Shown: positions 36,070 to 47,616 of the stretch, one piece after another | Layout: each line of letters opens with the position of its first letter | Numbering within the stretch: the first letter of the stretch is position 1 | Source: Kalmusia sp. IMI 367209 | Taxonomy: Eukaryota; Ascomycota; Dothideomycetes; Pleosporales; Didymosphaeriaceae | Assembly (NCBI GenBank): GCA_027946365.1 | Contig: JAPEUQ010000007.1 | Span: 2,046,001-2,110,000, forward strand | DNA length: 64,000 nt | Direction of reading: 5' to 3' | Notes under the pieces: generated by a model | Databases searched by the model: none | The model's input: the letters and a program-made list of their open reading frames with translations, nothing else | Told to the model about the DNA's origin: nothing | Translations under genes and position numbers: made by a program

Positions 36070-37200
36070 AAACTAAAAAAGATAGCAGCGGTTCCCTCCT
36101 ACTTATTAATATGAAAGGCGTATTAAAGATAATAATAATAAAGGTGTTATACTCCTACTAAGCTAATTAGATTATTAAGTAAGGCTTAGTATACACTCTA
36201 ATCAAAAGTTATTTAACTTAAATAAAAAGAAAGGATATAGTATATATACTATCTATTAAGGATAGGCCTATTATAATAGTAACTATATTAAGTTATAGTT
36301 CTCCTTCGTTAATAAATTATTATAAATAGTAATCTCTCTACCTTATAATATTCTCCTTCTTCTCTACTAGACTAGGTACGCCGTATAAGTTATATAATCT
36401 TATATTAATAACTACTATTTATATATTATCTAGCTTTTACTTTATCTATAAAAAATATATATATTAAAATTAATTTTACTACCTAACTATCTACTACTAC
36501 TAGTCCTACTATCTTTCCTACGGATAATAATATATATATTAAAGTCCTTATAGATTTTATATAATATATATATAGAGTCTAGTTAAAGATAGCTATATTA
36601 TATAAAGATTATAGGATTATTTACCTAGTCTATAAAATAATTAAAAGGTAATATAAAGGAGTAGTAGAAGACCCTATACTTAAATATAGAATAGGCGCTG
36701 AGGTGTATAAATTAGGGTGGATAGTAATAATAAACCTAAAGAACGTAGATATAGTTACCCTAATAGATATATAATACTACTATAGAAATAGGAGCTTTAG
36801 GGTATTTATATACTAGGTGAATACTGAAGGTATTATTCTAGTAATAGGAAGTAATAACTAGAGTTTATCTATAAGTTATTAGGTAATAAGAGCGTTGCCT
36901 AGATACGTAAGATCCTCCTTAGCGTAGCGAGGTTAGATTAGACATACTACTTAAATAGTAATAATAATAAGGTAGTAGATATCTAAGTTACTATATATAG
37001 AATAAGTAAACTTTTTTTTTTAGGTGTAGAACTTATAGTAGTTTTATATATTTTTGGGTTGCAAAGGCGCTTAAGTAAGTAAAGCTTAAGCTATTATAAG
37101 GTTAGGTAGCTATGTAGACTAGATTTAGTTGCTAGGTTAGAGCGACTATCAATAAAGTCTACGCTAACATCAAATGTAAAAGGATTTAGAAGATTTTAAA
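36070..37200. mobile_element. AT-rich RIP-degraded repeat island
   Basis: Strong compositional switch to AT, dominated by TA dinucleotides, with no open frame. This is the pattern left by repeat-induced point mutation on transposon copies in Pezizomycotina. The element type cannot be told; no terminal repeats were found by eye. The right border is sharp near 37200, the left border near 36070, just after the repeat-bearing membrane protein. Confidence 0.7.
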
Positions 37201-37564
37201 AAAGGTGACCAACACTGTTCCAAGGGAACTAGTGCGGCCGCGGACGCTGTATTCTAGTGCGTACATATCCTGGATCTCGTCTCTCTCACGGACACGAGTA
37301 TCTCAAGTTTTCTTGTCTTCGGTTGCTGCATCGAAGATCGGGTGGATCGTAATTCGCCGAAGAAATAGCGTCAACCGCAACAGAGTAGTTCTTGAACGAA
37401 CTTTTCGCACACCTGTAACCTGATTACAACTTCAGCATTAAATCGTCCCCACCTGATCGAGCCAGTGAATGATAAGCGGGGTTTACGAAGCACCGGGTAT
37501 GAAACCTTGAACCTTCAACGATTTGTCGCTGGAAACTAACCGAGAGTTTTGAAAAAACCGTAGG

Positions 37565-38132
37565 ATGGCCTCTGAGCGGGGAGAAAATCGTGCATCGAGC
37601 GTGGAGAAAAGATACCTATATCATATCGACCGATACGGCTCTTGTTCCTGTCTCGGAATTGAATGCCGCTTTTGCATCAGAGATGGTGTATTGGGCCGAA
37701 CCCTTGCCGGACGAGATCATGCGCGAAACACTCAACAGATCACTCTGCTTTGGTCTCTACAAGCTCGCTGTGGCCGGCAATCAGGCAGATCCAGAGATAA
37801 CAGCCGCGAAGCTTGACTTCATTGGCTTCGCACGCTGTATAACCGACTTTACGACCTTCCTTTTCCTTACTGACGTCTACATCAACCCTTCATGCCAAGG
37901 GAAGGGACTAGGAGCTTGGATGGTCAGCTGCATACGTGAAGTGGTCGATTCTATGCCTTACCTTAGGCGTAGCATGCTATTCACTAGCGATTGGGAACGT
38001 TCGGTTCCTTTCTATGAGAAGCTTTTGGGCATGAGCGTGGTAGAGTGCAAGAAAGGTGTACCTGGGAAAAGCGGGGAAGGTCCGGCAATTATGCAGCGGT
38101 TAGGACCGGCTTTTCCTGCTTTGTTACGATGA
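37565..38132 (+). CDS. GNAT-family N-acetyltransferase, about 180-190 aa, start unresolved
   Basis: Acetyl-CoA-dependent acetyltransferase domain: LDFIGFARCITDFTTFLFLTDVYI (beta 4), NPSCQGKGLGAWMV (acetyl-CoA loop, Q-x-x-G-x-G/A type), then MLFTSDWERSVPFYEKLLGM. The conserved opening IVHRAWRKDTYIISTD is in a frame with no ATG. The nearest good ATG (37565, MASE...) is one base out of phase; removing one G from the GGGG run near 37578 would join them. Either an indel, a missed short upstream exon, or a non-AUG start. The neighbouring upstream DNA is the RIP island. Substrate unknown. Confidence 0.75.
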
Positions 38133-39811
38133 AAGCACGGTGTGGTTACACGACGTTACTGGTGATAGATATGCGATTTATGTAGAGCGTCAATCGCAAA
38201 TTAGTTGTATTGTAGAGTATGTTTCAGCGGAGAGGGCCAGAAGACTGCACATATTATCAAGTCGCCGAAGCGCATCTGCATGAACCAATCCACTTGAGTT
38301 CTTTTAGTAACCTCATATGAGCAGCCTCTTGGATGCCCATATACCATAGGGGGAGCCAATTTGTTGTAAGCTATGTCACGAGGGTGCGTACCGTCATTCT
38401 AAAGACCTAGATTTGCGGGACCCAACCATGCAGATTTTAAAGTCGTTGAAAAGAGCATCGTGAGTAGATGGTCCCTGTAGTCAACGTCGTCTGTGGACCT
38501 AACGCCATTACAACAAGCATAAGGCGCAATCGTGCCTTTTTCACATTGTCTAATTTTACCTGAGTAGAGTATTGTGGATAGTATTGTGTAAATTTTCAAA
38601 AGGGAAGACTGATTCTGCAGCAGATCTCGATGGTCGGAGGCTGGAATGTATGGGGCTATAGCGTTTACTAATTAAAATTACCCACGAAGGCAACGTACAT
38701 GTTGCAAAGTTGGCTCTTGTCGTGGATTTTCTGGTGTAAGTGTGGGCTAGTGTGCTAGTGTGGGCTAATAGCGTCTACCGGAATCGATGATGCATGGCAA
38801 TTGAAGGAGCAGGAACCTAGGAACAATAGAAATAGACTATGCGTACATGGTACAGATATGTCAGTGATGAAGGAATTTTACAACAGCAAGCACTTGCTAA
38901 GCCGCAGGCTCGACTTGATGCTGCGTAGCATGAACGTAAGATGTTAGCCCGCCCCAAGAACGCCACTTACAGTCTTTCTGTCGAGCACCGAAGTCTATTG
39001 TTTCTTGATTTAATCGTCGGTGCCTTTTTGCAGGCATCCTACTCATTACCAAGGATCGCTACATCTATCAAGCCAGGTACTGCGATCTTCGCCTAGTCCA
39101 GCGGGGAGAGTCTCACCAGAATTTCTTGTCCTGGAGGCCATGCATAATCATCCGCTGCAATTGTAAAAGTGTGAAACTTTCCATTGCGATACGCTAAAAA
39201 GTATATATCGGTTTCATAGTTGCGCCACAATCCAGTAAAGTGTCTTATGAAGGGTTCTCATATATTTGTGGAAGTTATTGTTGGCGGCCCGCCTGACTTT
39301 CGAGTGGGTGGACATCGTAGTTCTAAATATAATGGCTTGAGAGGATCTGATTATAATAAGCTCACATATAAACGAAACTTGTTCGATGCGAACAGTCTTA
39401 AGTATAACATGGAGGAAGGAGTTGTACCCAATTTTGGGGCCTATTGTTGTTCCCAGTAAGATCCTAAAATTGCAATTAATCTTAGCTATTTTTAGCGCAC
39501 ACATAAAGCAGAGGGTACATAAGTCAAAGCCACGCTTGATCAACTTTACTGCGAAGAGAACTCCGATTAGTCTCAAATATATAATGTACTAAGTTAATAA
39601 GTGAGGCGTCCTCAAAACAGTTTTACTCTTGTTATCTTCGCTAAATCCCTGAAGATATTCCCGGTTAGGCTTAGGTAGTTGGTTAGCGCGTTTCAGATTA
39701 TTCGATTAGTCCGTTCCGGCCCTCTTCGCCCTTTTCTAAATCAAAGGCGACTACCCCACACAGCTAGATCGTTATATTCTATCCCACTTTTGCCCTGCAT
39801 TCCATGAAAAC
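38133..39811. other. intergenic, 1.7 kb, no supported gene
   Basis: Contains one plus-strand frame at 39220-39459 faintly reminiscent of a BTB domain and a tRNA-like string near 39.67 kb; neither holds up (see rejected items). Confidence 0.45.
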
Positions 39812-41367
39812 ATGCGGTCGGATAAAAAGAGACGAAAAGAGCTACGAAAAGAGCGACGAAAACAGATGTTCCAACAGCTCCGACTCGGCGTCACAGAGAA
39901 CAATGAGCTCACTCTAGTGAAGTTCGTGATGAAAAAGCCAACGCCAAAGCCAATTATTCACTACGAAGCCGATCCTGAATTGTTTAGCCATCTACCGTTT
40001 CCCCAGCTCTCCAAGTTTGAAGTAGCCCTCGCTCTACAACCACCGTTCCAGATTCTTCGCCTTCCCGAAGAGCTTGTGTTACAGATCCTCACGGAAGCTG
40101 TTCGCACTGAATACCGGAAATGGAGAGTAAATCGTCGTAGAAAGAGGCACAGAATAGCTCTATTTTTGTGCCTTGTGTGCAAAGCTTTTCATAGGCTTGT
40201 ACATCCGCTTCTATACTTCAATACGATTCTTGAGTTTCCTGACCAAGACACCTCGCCTGATGGGTCGGTTAACAAACTTTATCGTACGATTCAAACGAAC
40301 CAGTCCCTCGCACAGCATTGCAGAAGCCTGTCAATCTGTGTTCCCCATCGTTGGCCTAAGGAATTTGACGCTATCATTCAGCTTCTTTGCCGTTTTGTGA
40401 ATGTCAACTCTTTGCAAGTTAGTGGCCTATTCGACAATGCGGTGGGCAATGGTGATTTCAGCGAGAATAACCAAGATCTCTGGGGATCTCTACGAACTAT
40501 ACTGCAATGCATGAGTGGCGTTGAGGAACTCCACATCTCAACCCGGTGTGGGGGATTTAGTCCTGGTCTAGGGCTGCCTCTACACCCTCTCTGCCTAACA
40601 GTAAGTAGTATACAACGACTCAAAACTCTTAGAATTTATGGAGTCTCAAAAAGACGCGACAACACCCCATTTGTTCTTCCAAAGGTAAAACCTCTCTATC
40701 ATTCCAGCACAATTGTATAGTCTTCTAACCAACATAGAACCTAGAGGGTACCGCTACTATTACCGCCCTGAGCATATACGCCTGTGACGAAACTCCTTTG
40801 GCTCTCATTGAATTGTTAAAATGGCCTTCCAAGCTCGAACACTTTTCCGTCTACGACATCTACTGGTATTCGAGCCCTAGATATTTTCTTCATGATTTTC
40901 GATCAATCCTCTATTGTCATAGAGGTTCGTTGAAGTCCCTTTGCATCGGCAATGTCCCGGCAATGGGACCTATCGACCTCTCGGATTTCATAAGTCTTGA
41001 ATCTGTTCATTTGTTCTCTAGAACAATGTGTAGCACATGGATGCCCGAGGCTCTATGCGATTATGTCCTTGCTGCATCGCAGCTTTATAGTCTGACCTGG
41101 GATTTCTCATTGTACGACGAACAAGTGGGTCCATGCACTTCACGTCACGATTTCGGGCCCGTCGAAGCAAGGTGGCTACAAAAAGTCGCCAACCTTGCCA
41201 ACCAGAGGGGACTCGCTCTTCGCGAGATTCGAATCGTATTTGAGCCCTGGGATTTAGCATATCACCCTGAGGATGAGGAAAATTCTCCTTGGGGTTGGAT
41301 GGAGGACGTTAGAGTCGAAATGGAAAGTTTAGGCATGGAATTGTTGATAAATGTCGATCGAAGATGA
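39812..41367 (+). CDS. F-box-like protein, 500 aa
   Basis: Two exons, 39812-40684 and 40738-41367, with a 53-bp intron. The start is very basic (KKRRKELRKERRKQ), a possible nuclear signal. The F-box-like segment FQILRLPEELVLQILTEAV through LCLVCKAFHRLVHPLLY spans about residues 90-145. The rest has irregular Leu-rich stretches (LRTILQCMSGVEELHIS, LKSLCIGNVPAMG) like degenerate leucine-rich repeats, as in fungal F-box proteins that act as SCF ubiquitin-ligase adaptors. Target unknown. Confidence 0.82.
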
Positions 41368-41978
41368 TGCGCACCCCGCAAGTGTAGTAGGGCATTTCCT
41401 CTTTAAATATTTTAAGTGTAAGCGAGGGCCAAACACGTGGCGAAAGTCATAATCTTGTTGAAGAGATTTAGTTATTATATTATATTCGGAAATATCGAAG
41501 AATAACTGTCAATAACTAAGTCAGTGTAAATTTAGAATACATGAATATACTTATATATAATACTTTAGCTAAAGATATACATTAATAAAAAGTCAACCTA
41601 GTTTAGAAAAATTATCTACAAATTTTTACATGCAAGCATCATCTGTGCATCCGCCACTGGCCTCAGGCCTCTATATTACGAATCTGGCCATGCTGGGCTG
41701 TGATGAAATCTCGAGTTCCGCCGGCCACACGGAGGTCTAGAGTGTCATCGGATTGCGATAGCACCAATATTACTCAGAGGTTTCGAATGCATTTCAGAAT
41801 CAATACAAATCAAGTAGCAATGCTCACGTCGCAACTAGATCGATGTGGATTCCAGGCGGACGCTGAAAAGCCGATTGCACTCCAAGGACGTTGGCGCGTG
41901 GATGCCGCCTTTCGAATATTTGAAGGTTTATCATTCGTGTCTTCTAGCTTCTTGGGCTGTCGCTCGGTATAGCTAAAG
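41368..41978. other. convergent intergenic region
   Basis: 3' flanks of the F-box and hexokinase genes; AT-rich around 41.45-41.62 kb. A short plus-strand frame at 41700-41972 has no motif. Confidence 0.45.
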
Positions 41979-43629
41979 TTATATCGAGTCTGCCGCATTG
42001 GCCATCAGTGCTGCGCCTACACCAGATCCATCCTTTGCAAGACCCATCTTCACTCTCTTTTCACCCTCAATCCCTATCTCTGGGACGTCGTCCAGCGCGC
42101 TACGCATGTATGCCTCAAACCCTGGATAGTGTTCGATAAGTGAGCCATCAATACCAACATCTATGATGTCCTCCTCTACCTCGCCCTGCAACGTGCTCTC
42201 TGCCGTAGTGGTCGGTTGTGTAGAATTAGCCGAAGATTTCTTGATGTAATCTGCAATCCTCGCGAAAAGCCTACAGCCTCGCCTCCGATTCTTTGATGAT
42301 CGACTATCGTGTTGTTGAGTTTGTACACTGGTGACCTGTACGGTCTGCTTCTCAGCTTGCAAATGAGATAAGCGACCAGATTGTATGATGATTGCTGCAA
42401 GAGCTGACCCAACTAATCGTGCCGAGCGCTTCGCTATACCATCTGCCAACTTCTGAATGATTCTTGCGTCAGTTGTTGTTACATTTTGGGCTAGCAGCAC
42501 TCTCTCGATAGCTTTAACGACCTCTGGTGTATCGACATTCCCATTAGTTGCTAGCAGCGATAGAAACGAGCTGTCTAGGCCATGCGGATGGTTGCATGGC
42601 GATGCATCGTTCAGCACCATGTTGAAGACACCTTGACTCTGGCAGTGTAGAAGAACAAGCCGCATGAGTTCCCCAAGATACATACCGGAAACTCTCTTCT
42701 CTAATTGTTGATTCCCCGGATTCATCGAACTGGCCTCTAAATCGCGATCAAATTTTGTCGTTGGCAATACCTGAAGTTCATCGTCGAAGCAGCCCCACTC
42801 GGTATTGATGACAATCGATGCACCTTGTAGCTTCGCTTTAGCTTTTGGCAATCTCTTCACATTATCCAGATTCTCGATATAAGCAGCATTCGTACCGGTC
42901 CCGATGATTATGCCTGCTAGAGTCGAACCGTGTTCAAGAGACGTGTAAGCTCTCGATAGCAGCGTGCCTACACTGTCATTCGCCAAGGCAGCAATTCGAA
43001 TTGGAAGCTTCATTTCATCAACAGACTCCTGGAGCATCGCGCACGGATCCTTTCCTATTGCTTCCGGTATGTCCCATCCTTTGTCCCATTGTATCAATGT
43101 TCCTTGCGATATTGAGGTCTGTTCGCACGTAAAACTGAATGTGAAACCAATTGGGATTCGTGAAGTATGATTTGTTGGAGAACGGAGATTATGACGGTCA
43201 AGAAACATGGAGATAGCTTCGGCTATGAATCTGAACAGTGGCTTGTACTTAGGATTAATTCGTAGGTGTGCAGGCACTGTCTGCTTGGCCTGGACCACTT
43301 TATATGTCGAATTTCCCAGCAGGTTGACGAGGCATATTCGACAGTTGGTCCCGCCGAGGTCAACTGCGAGAAAGGTTCCCTTTTCGGACCCATTTGGAAT
43401 GTGGTATACGTAAGATGGCAATTGCCATGGTTTTGAGTGCGTTAATCCATCTCCTGCTGCCGTTCAGAACTAGTTCATAGCGCGTGTCATTGAAAGTCAA
43501 CTTACTCATCTGCTGGACGAAGTGTTGAGTGATGTTCTGCACATCTTTAGAACCCAGATTAAATTGCTCCAAAATATTCCGCACCAAGGAGGGGAACGCT
43601 CCTGCGATCTCGCTGTCATGTGATGGCAT
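41979..43629 (-). CDS. hexokinase-family sugar kinase, probable N-acetylglucosamine kinase, 533 aa
   Basis: ROK-unrelated eukaryotic hexokinase fold. Exons 43506-43629 and 41979-43456 (49-bp intron; splice gives QQMTGDGL). Motifs: VDLGGTNCRI (phosphate 1), IPIGFTFSFTCEQ, LANDSVGTLLS (catalytic Asp), IIGTGTNAAYIE, INTEWGCFDD, and GLAKDGSGVGAAL (adenosine). It is longer than housekeeping hexokinase because of a Ser/Arg-rich insertion at about residues 425-465 ahead of EEDIIDVGIDGSLIEHYPGF. That divergence, and the NagB gene two genes away, favour GlcNAc kinase (NAG5/HXK3 type) over glycolytic hexokinase. Shares a 296-bp divergent promoter with the Zn2Cys6 gene. Family certain; substrate inferred. 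Confidence 0.88.
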
Positions 43630-43768
43630 AGCAGGTGGAATGGCTCACAAAGCCACCTGCGACTTTTGAACCTTAAGGGAACCATTTTGCCGACTTGTCT
43701 TCGCCTCAGCTGTATCGCGCAGTATTCGCTGATGGGGTCCGGTGCTTTTGCCGGTTATAGCCAATATG

Positions 43769-43780
43769 GCCGCTAGCGGC
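43769..43780. promoter_or_regulatory. 12-bp perfect palindrome GCCGCTAGCGGC (CCG-N4-CGG)
   Basis: Lies midway in the divergent promoter between the kinase and the Zn2Cys6 regulator. CGG/CCG half-sites in dyad are the typical target of Gal4-type dimers. A direct repeat CGGTTAT flanks it (43752 and 43786). The motif is seen; binding is inference. Confidence 0.4.
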
Positions 43781-43925
43781 TTTGACGGTTATCGGAGGCG
43801 GCCCGGCAACAATCTTCCCGATCAAACGATCAAGGCTACCAAAAGGGCCGATTCTGAATCCAGATAAATCGCAAAAACCCGGCCAATTCCTCCGAGATGT
43901 GTATCAATAGGAATTCACCGGCAAG

Positions 43926-45781
43926 ATGTCAGCGCCAGGCAATGAGCTCAGAGCAGCACAGGGCGATGAAAGCAATCATACAGAGGTTCCAGAAGTCGAG
44001 ACTAAGGCTCGAAAAGCGTGTAGTGAGTGGGCCACGTGTGCACAAGACCCTGTTTGAGCAAGGCGTGCTAAGAGACTCTGCTATGTAGTAAATTGCCGGA
44101 AACAGAAAATGAGATGCATCCTAGGAAATGGCGACGTGTGTCGAAGATGCCATCGATCTGGATTGCCATGCATATTTGTACCAAGGGCCAATGCAGCTAG
44201 CATTACAGACCTCTTGCCCAGCGAGCGAATAGACGTCAGCTTCAAGAACGGCGTGCTCCAGAGACTCCAAGTCATTGAGGAGTTACTTGGCATACATAAC
44301 CAGGAGTCAGGCCAGGAAAACACCATATGCGGGGGTGAAGCTTCTGCTGTGGACCTGCGACCTGAACTGAGCGGTTTTAACGCGCTGTGGGATGCACTTG
44401 CTGTTCTGAGAGCAAATAGCGCTAATATCGCAGTGCCGTCTAAGATATGGCACCAGAGCGTAGTGGGCGAACTCTGGTCAACCTTCCATGACAGAATGCC
44501 GGGTTTACATTTCATGCCGAGGAAGCAGACATTCTCATCTCCTCAGCCTTTGCTGTTGGCTGCGATTCTGTATTGTTCGAGCGCACGAGGTCCACCAAAG
44601 ACGGCAGAGCTGTCTACAAGCTATTTCCGGGTACTCACCAACTCAATTGCACATCTTCTGATCCCTGACAGTGCTTTTGGAAGGCCACCGGATCGTAGTT
44701 GCAACGTCGAGGAATGGGCCTTCCAGACTGTACTAGGCATCGTTCTGGCCGGGTTATTGAACGAAGCCAGCATCCCCGAAACTGGCATATGGATATCCGT
44801 TGCTTATCGCTTGATTCTGGAGCATTGCCCTGCCCATGTCGACGAAACATCGAGGGAATGGCGAAAACTTTTCAGCGGCGTTCAGATCGTTGATCTGGAG
44901 CACGCGTCTCTCCACCTGTCTTGCCCAGTCATTCCAATCGAGTCGCCTTTACCCGGACTACAGACTTCGCATCGTGATCAGCTATATAGATTATCACGTA
45001 TGATGCACACAGGTCTCACTCACTTCACGGGGAGGGGTTTACCAACCATCTGGTCATGCTTCCAACATGACCAACCACTAGTGTCCAACTTAGCATCTTC
45101 GTTCACAGCCATCGACGCAGCCGTAGTCAGAGACTGGGCTAGACAACTAGACGAATGGTTGGAGGAGTTTAGCAATGCAATCGAGGGTTCGCAACGAAAT
45201 CGTGATCCCGTTTTTCGACAATATGTGCTGCATCGTATGGTTGTCCTCTCAATCTACCACACCGCCAGGGGTTGTGACCTTTGGTCCAGTAATGTCACAC
45301 CCAAAGAACAACATGAACTGCTCCTCTCGGCACGTGCGACTATCAGACTTCGCCTGCAAGATGATACAATTTGGTCAAACTGGGACCTTGTCATGATTAC
45401 ATGGGCTGCCCTCATCCTTTTGCAGGGGATGGAAGGCAACGCTGGCGAATCGAACGGTACGACTCTTCAATCAGTAAAGAATAGCTTTCCGACTAAAAAG
45501 ATACAGATCTCAACACAATAAGGGTGCATTTGGACAAGCTGAAACAAATGAACGATCCGAAAACATTGCTGCATACCAAATTGATCGCTCGTCTCGACGG
45601 CAATCTCCAGAAAGTCAACACACCCGATGCAAACGTCATACATCATCAAGACCTCACGGCCCTCAACGTAGATAGCTCCTGGCATATTTTCGACCAAGCA
45701 AGTCTCGAACAGATGAACTTTGGATCTTGGCCCTACCCCGGACCATCTGAAACAATGCAGTGGACGGATGCCCACGCCTAA
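43926..45781 (+). CDS. Zn(II)2Cys6 transcription factor, 579 aa
   Basis: Three exons: 43926-44022, 44089-45456, 45507-45781 (introns 66 and 50 bp). The first splice reconstructs a complete zinc cluster ACINCRKQKMRC...VCRRCHRSGLPC with spacing C-x2-C-x6-C-x7-C-x2-C-x6-C, at about residues 32-60. The second intron is needed to reach the natural C-terminus (FDQASLEQMNFGSWPYPGP); without it the frame stops at 45521. A coiled-coil-like helix follows the cluster and a fungal TF middle region lies in between. Divergent from the sugar kinase and convergent with NagB, so a pathway-specific regulator of these genes is plausible. It is not the Ndt80-type Ron1 regulator known from Trichoderma. Confidence 0.88.
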
Positions 45782-45861
45782 AAGAAGATAGGAAAACTTT
45801 GACTCTTCAAGCCCAGAGGGCCTTACAAAACAGATCATCGCTGCTCAAGGATGAAGCGTCG

Positions 45862-46870
45862 TTAAGCCATAGCAGAGGATATGGTCGCTGATCTGGCTGG
45901 AAAAGTCTTTGAGTGCTGAATGCGAGATGACATGCTGTCAGGACTCAGTTCTTCCGGCTCCACCTCTGCTGGCTCATTATGAAAGCCGTTCGTTTGTACA
46001 CGTGGATGTTGAGCTTTGATACTCTTATGTACCGTTCGTTCAACGCCTCTGAAATACTGTGTACTAGGTCAGCGAAAGTATCTCGGGTATGTGCAATCCT
46101 CCATACTCACAGCAACCGTTTTCACTTTCAGTTCCATTGTGGCATCCTCGTCCACAACAACTAAGCTGCATGGATGAAGCTGCAAACAGGACAGGGTACA
46201 CATATGATTCACACCCCCTTCGATCGCGGATTGGATAGCAAGCGCCTTAGACGCTCCTGTGGCAATAATGGCCACCTCTTTCGCGTCCATAATCGTCTGA
46301 ACGCCTACGGTCAGAGCCAAACGAGGTACTAAGTTCATGTCCCCATTGAAAAATCGAGCGTTTGCCAGCATTGTCTCGTACGCTAAAGACTTAAGCCTCG
46401 TGCGACTGACGAGGCTTGATCCCGGTTCATTGAAAGCGATGTGACCATCGCTTCCGATTCCACCAAGAAATAATTGAATGCCACCATACTTTTTTTATCT
46501 TGGCCTCGTACATAACACATTCTTGTTCGAGATCAGGTGCGTTACCATCGAGGATATTGATATTGGTCGGATCGATGTCGACGTGGTTGAAGAGGTTAGT
46601 TTCCATGAAGGAGTAATAGGATTCTGAATGTTGTCGTGGAAGACCAACGTACTCGTCCATATTGAAGGTTACGACATGACGGAAGGAAATTCGGTCCGTC
46701 TGGTACGCGGTGACCAGTGCGCTGTATATGGGAACCGGACTGCTTCCCGTTGGTAGACCGAGTACGAATGGTCGGTCGAATGTGGGTGCGAACGTATTGA
46801 TGCGCCCAATGATGTACTCGGCAATATAGTCGGCCGCAGTGTTGATATCTTCGCGAATGATGAGACGCAT
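45862..46870 (-). CDS. nagB: glucosamine-6-phosphate deaminase, with one-base frameshift
   Basis: Converts GlcN-6-P to fructose-6-P and ammonium. First part 46870-46497 reads [43 protein letters not shown] (catalytic Asp) and YEAKIKK. Here a run of seven A (46490-46496) shifts the frame; with six A it continues [22 protein letters not shown] (Asp and His of the active site), [12 protein letters not shown], and [16 protein letters not shown], to 46111. A 54-bp intron (46057-46110) joins MELKVKTVA to [12 protein letters not shown], ending at 45862; the corrected protein would be 317 residues. All known catalytic residues are present after correction, so the single indel is either an assembly error or a very recent loss. 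Confidence 0.85.
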
Positions 46871-47616
46871 GGTGGCAATACTTCGCAGTGGCTAGCACTG
46901 GTAGCAGTAGCTCACGGCTAGATCGTGTAATAGTCCAAATCTTGAATTTGAGATTCACACAGACCGCCTCATACAAATGGTAACCACAACACTAGCGTGA
47001 CGTGTGTCATGTGACATTCCATGTAGCATTAAGGAGATCCGCTGATGTTCGGCTTCGGTGTTGTTCGGTCAAATCCGGAAGCAAGGCATCGCGCAAAGCT
47101 CGGCCGGTCGACGACCCCGACCATTCTACCGAGAGCAGCCACCGCCTCATGTAACTCCATGCTCCGCTTCCCCCACAAAGCTTATATTGCGTTCGCGTTC
47201 AATGATGGAAGCCAGGGAAACATATTAGCACATGACCGAGAGCAATTGTCGATTAGCCAACGAATGGCTGTTCCCTCAAGATCAAAGCTCTGATTCTCTT
47301 ACCTTCACGCCTATGGTATGCTGCAGCGTCCAACATATTATCAAGCAGCCGAAACTACAGACTCGAAGGCGAAGATAGAACTCATGAAAGTTGATTCTCG
47401 TGGGCTAGAATTGATACAACTCGCAAATGATCAATGCGCGTTCATTTTGTAGCAAGAAGTAATATGAATTAGATAGTAGACATGTCGGAGATACAACGAC
47501 AGCCTAAATTTGACTTTGAGTTGGCATCTATATGGTGACAAAACTCAATGCTTTTCCTACTCCGATTCTAAAGCGATACAACTATTGACCACAGCCTGTT
47601 CTCCTTCTCTTGACCA
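46871..47616. other. intergenic between two minus-strand genes
   Basis: Promoter of nagB and 3' flank of the permease gene. Nothing else recognised. Confidence 0.45.

Noticed and set aside
39220..39459. Possible BTB-domain start (VEVIVGGPPDFRV)
   Set aside because: Similarity is limited to a few residues, no continuation in any frame, and the opposite strand is equally open.
39665..39725. tRNA-like string (TAGTTGGTTAGCGCG)
   Set aside because: Resembles a D-arm but no B-box GGTTCRA and no foldable acceptor stem follow.
45457..45521. Ending the Zn2Cys6 gene at the 45521 stop
   Set aside because: A GT-AG intron at 45457-45506 links in phase to a further 91 codons with a natural activator-like tail, a better model.
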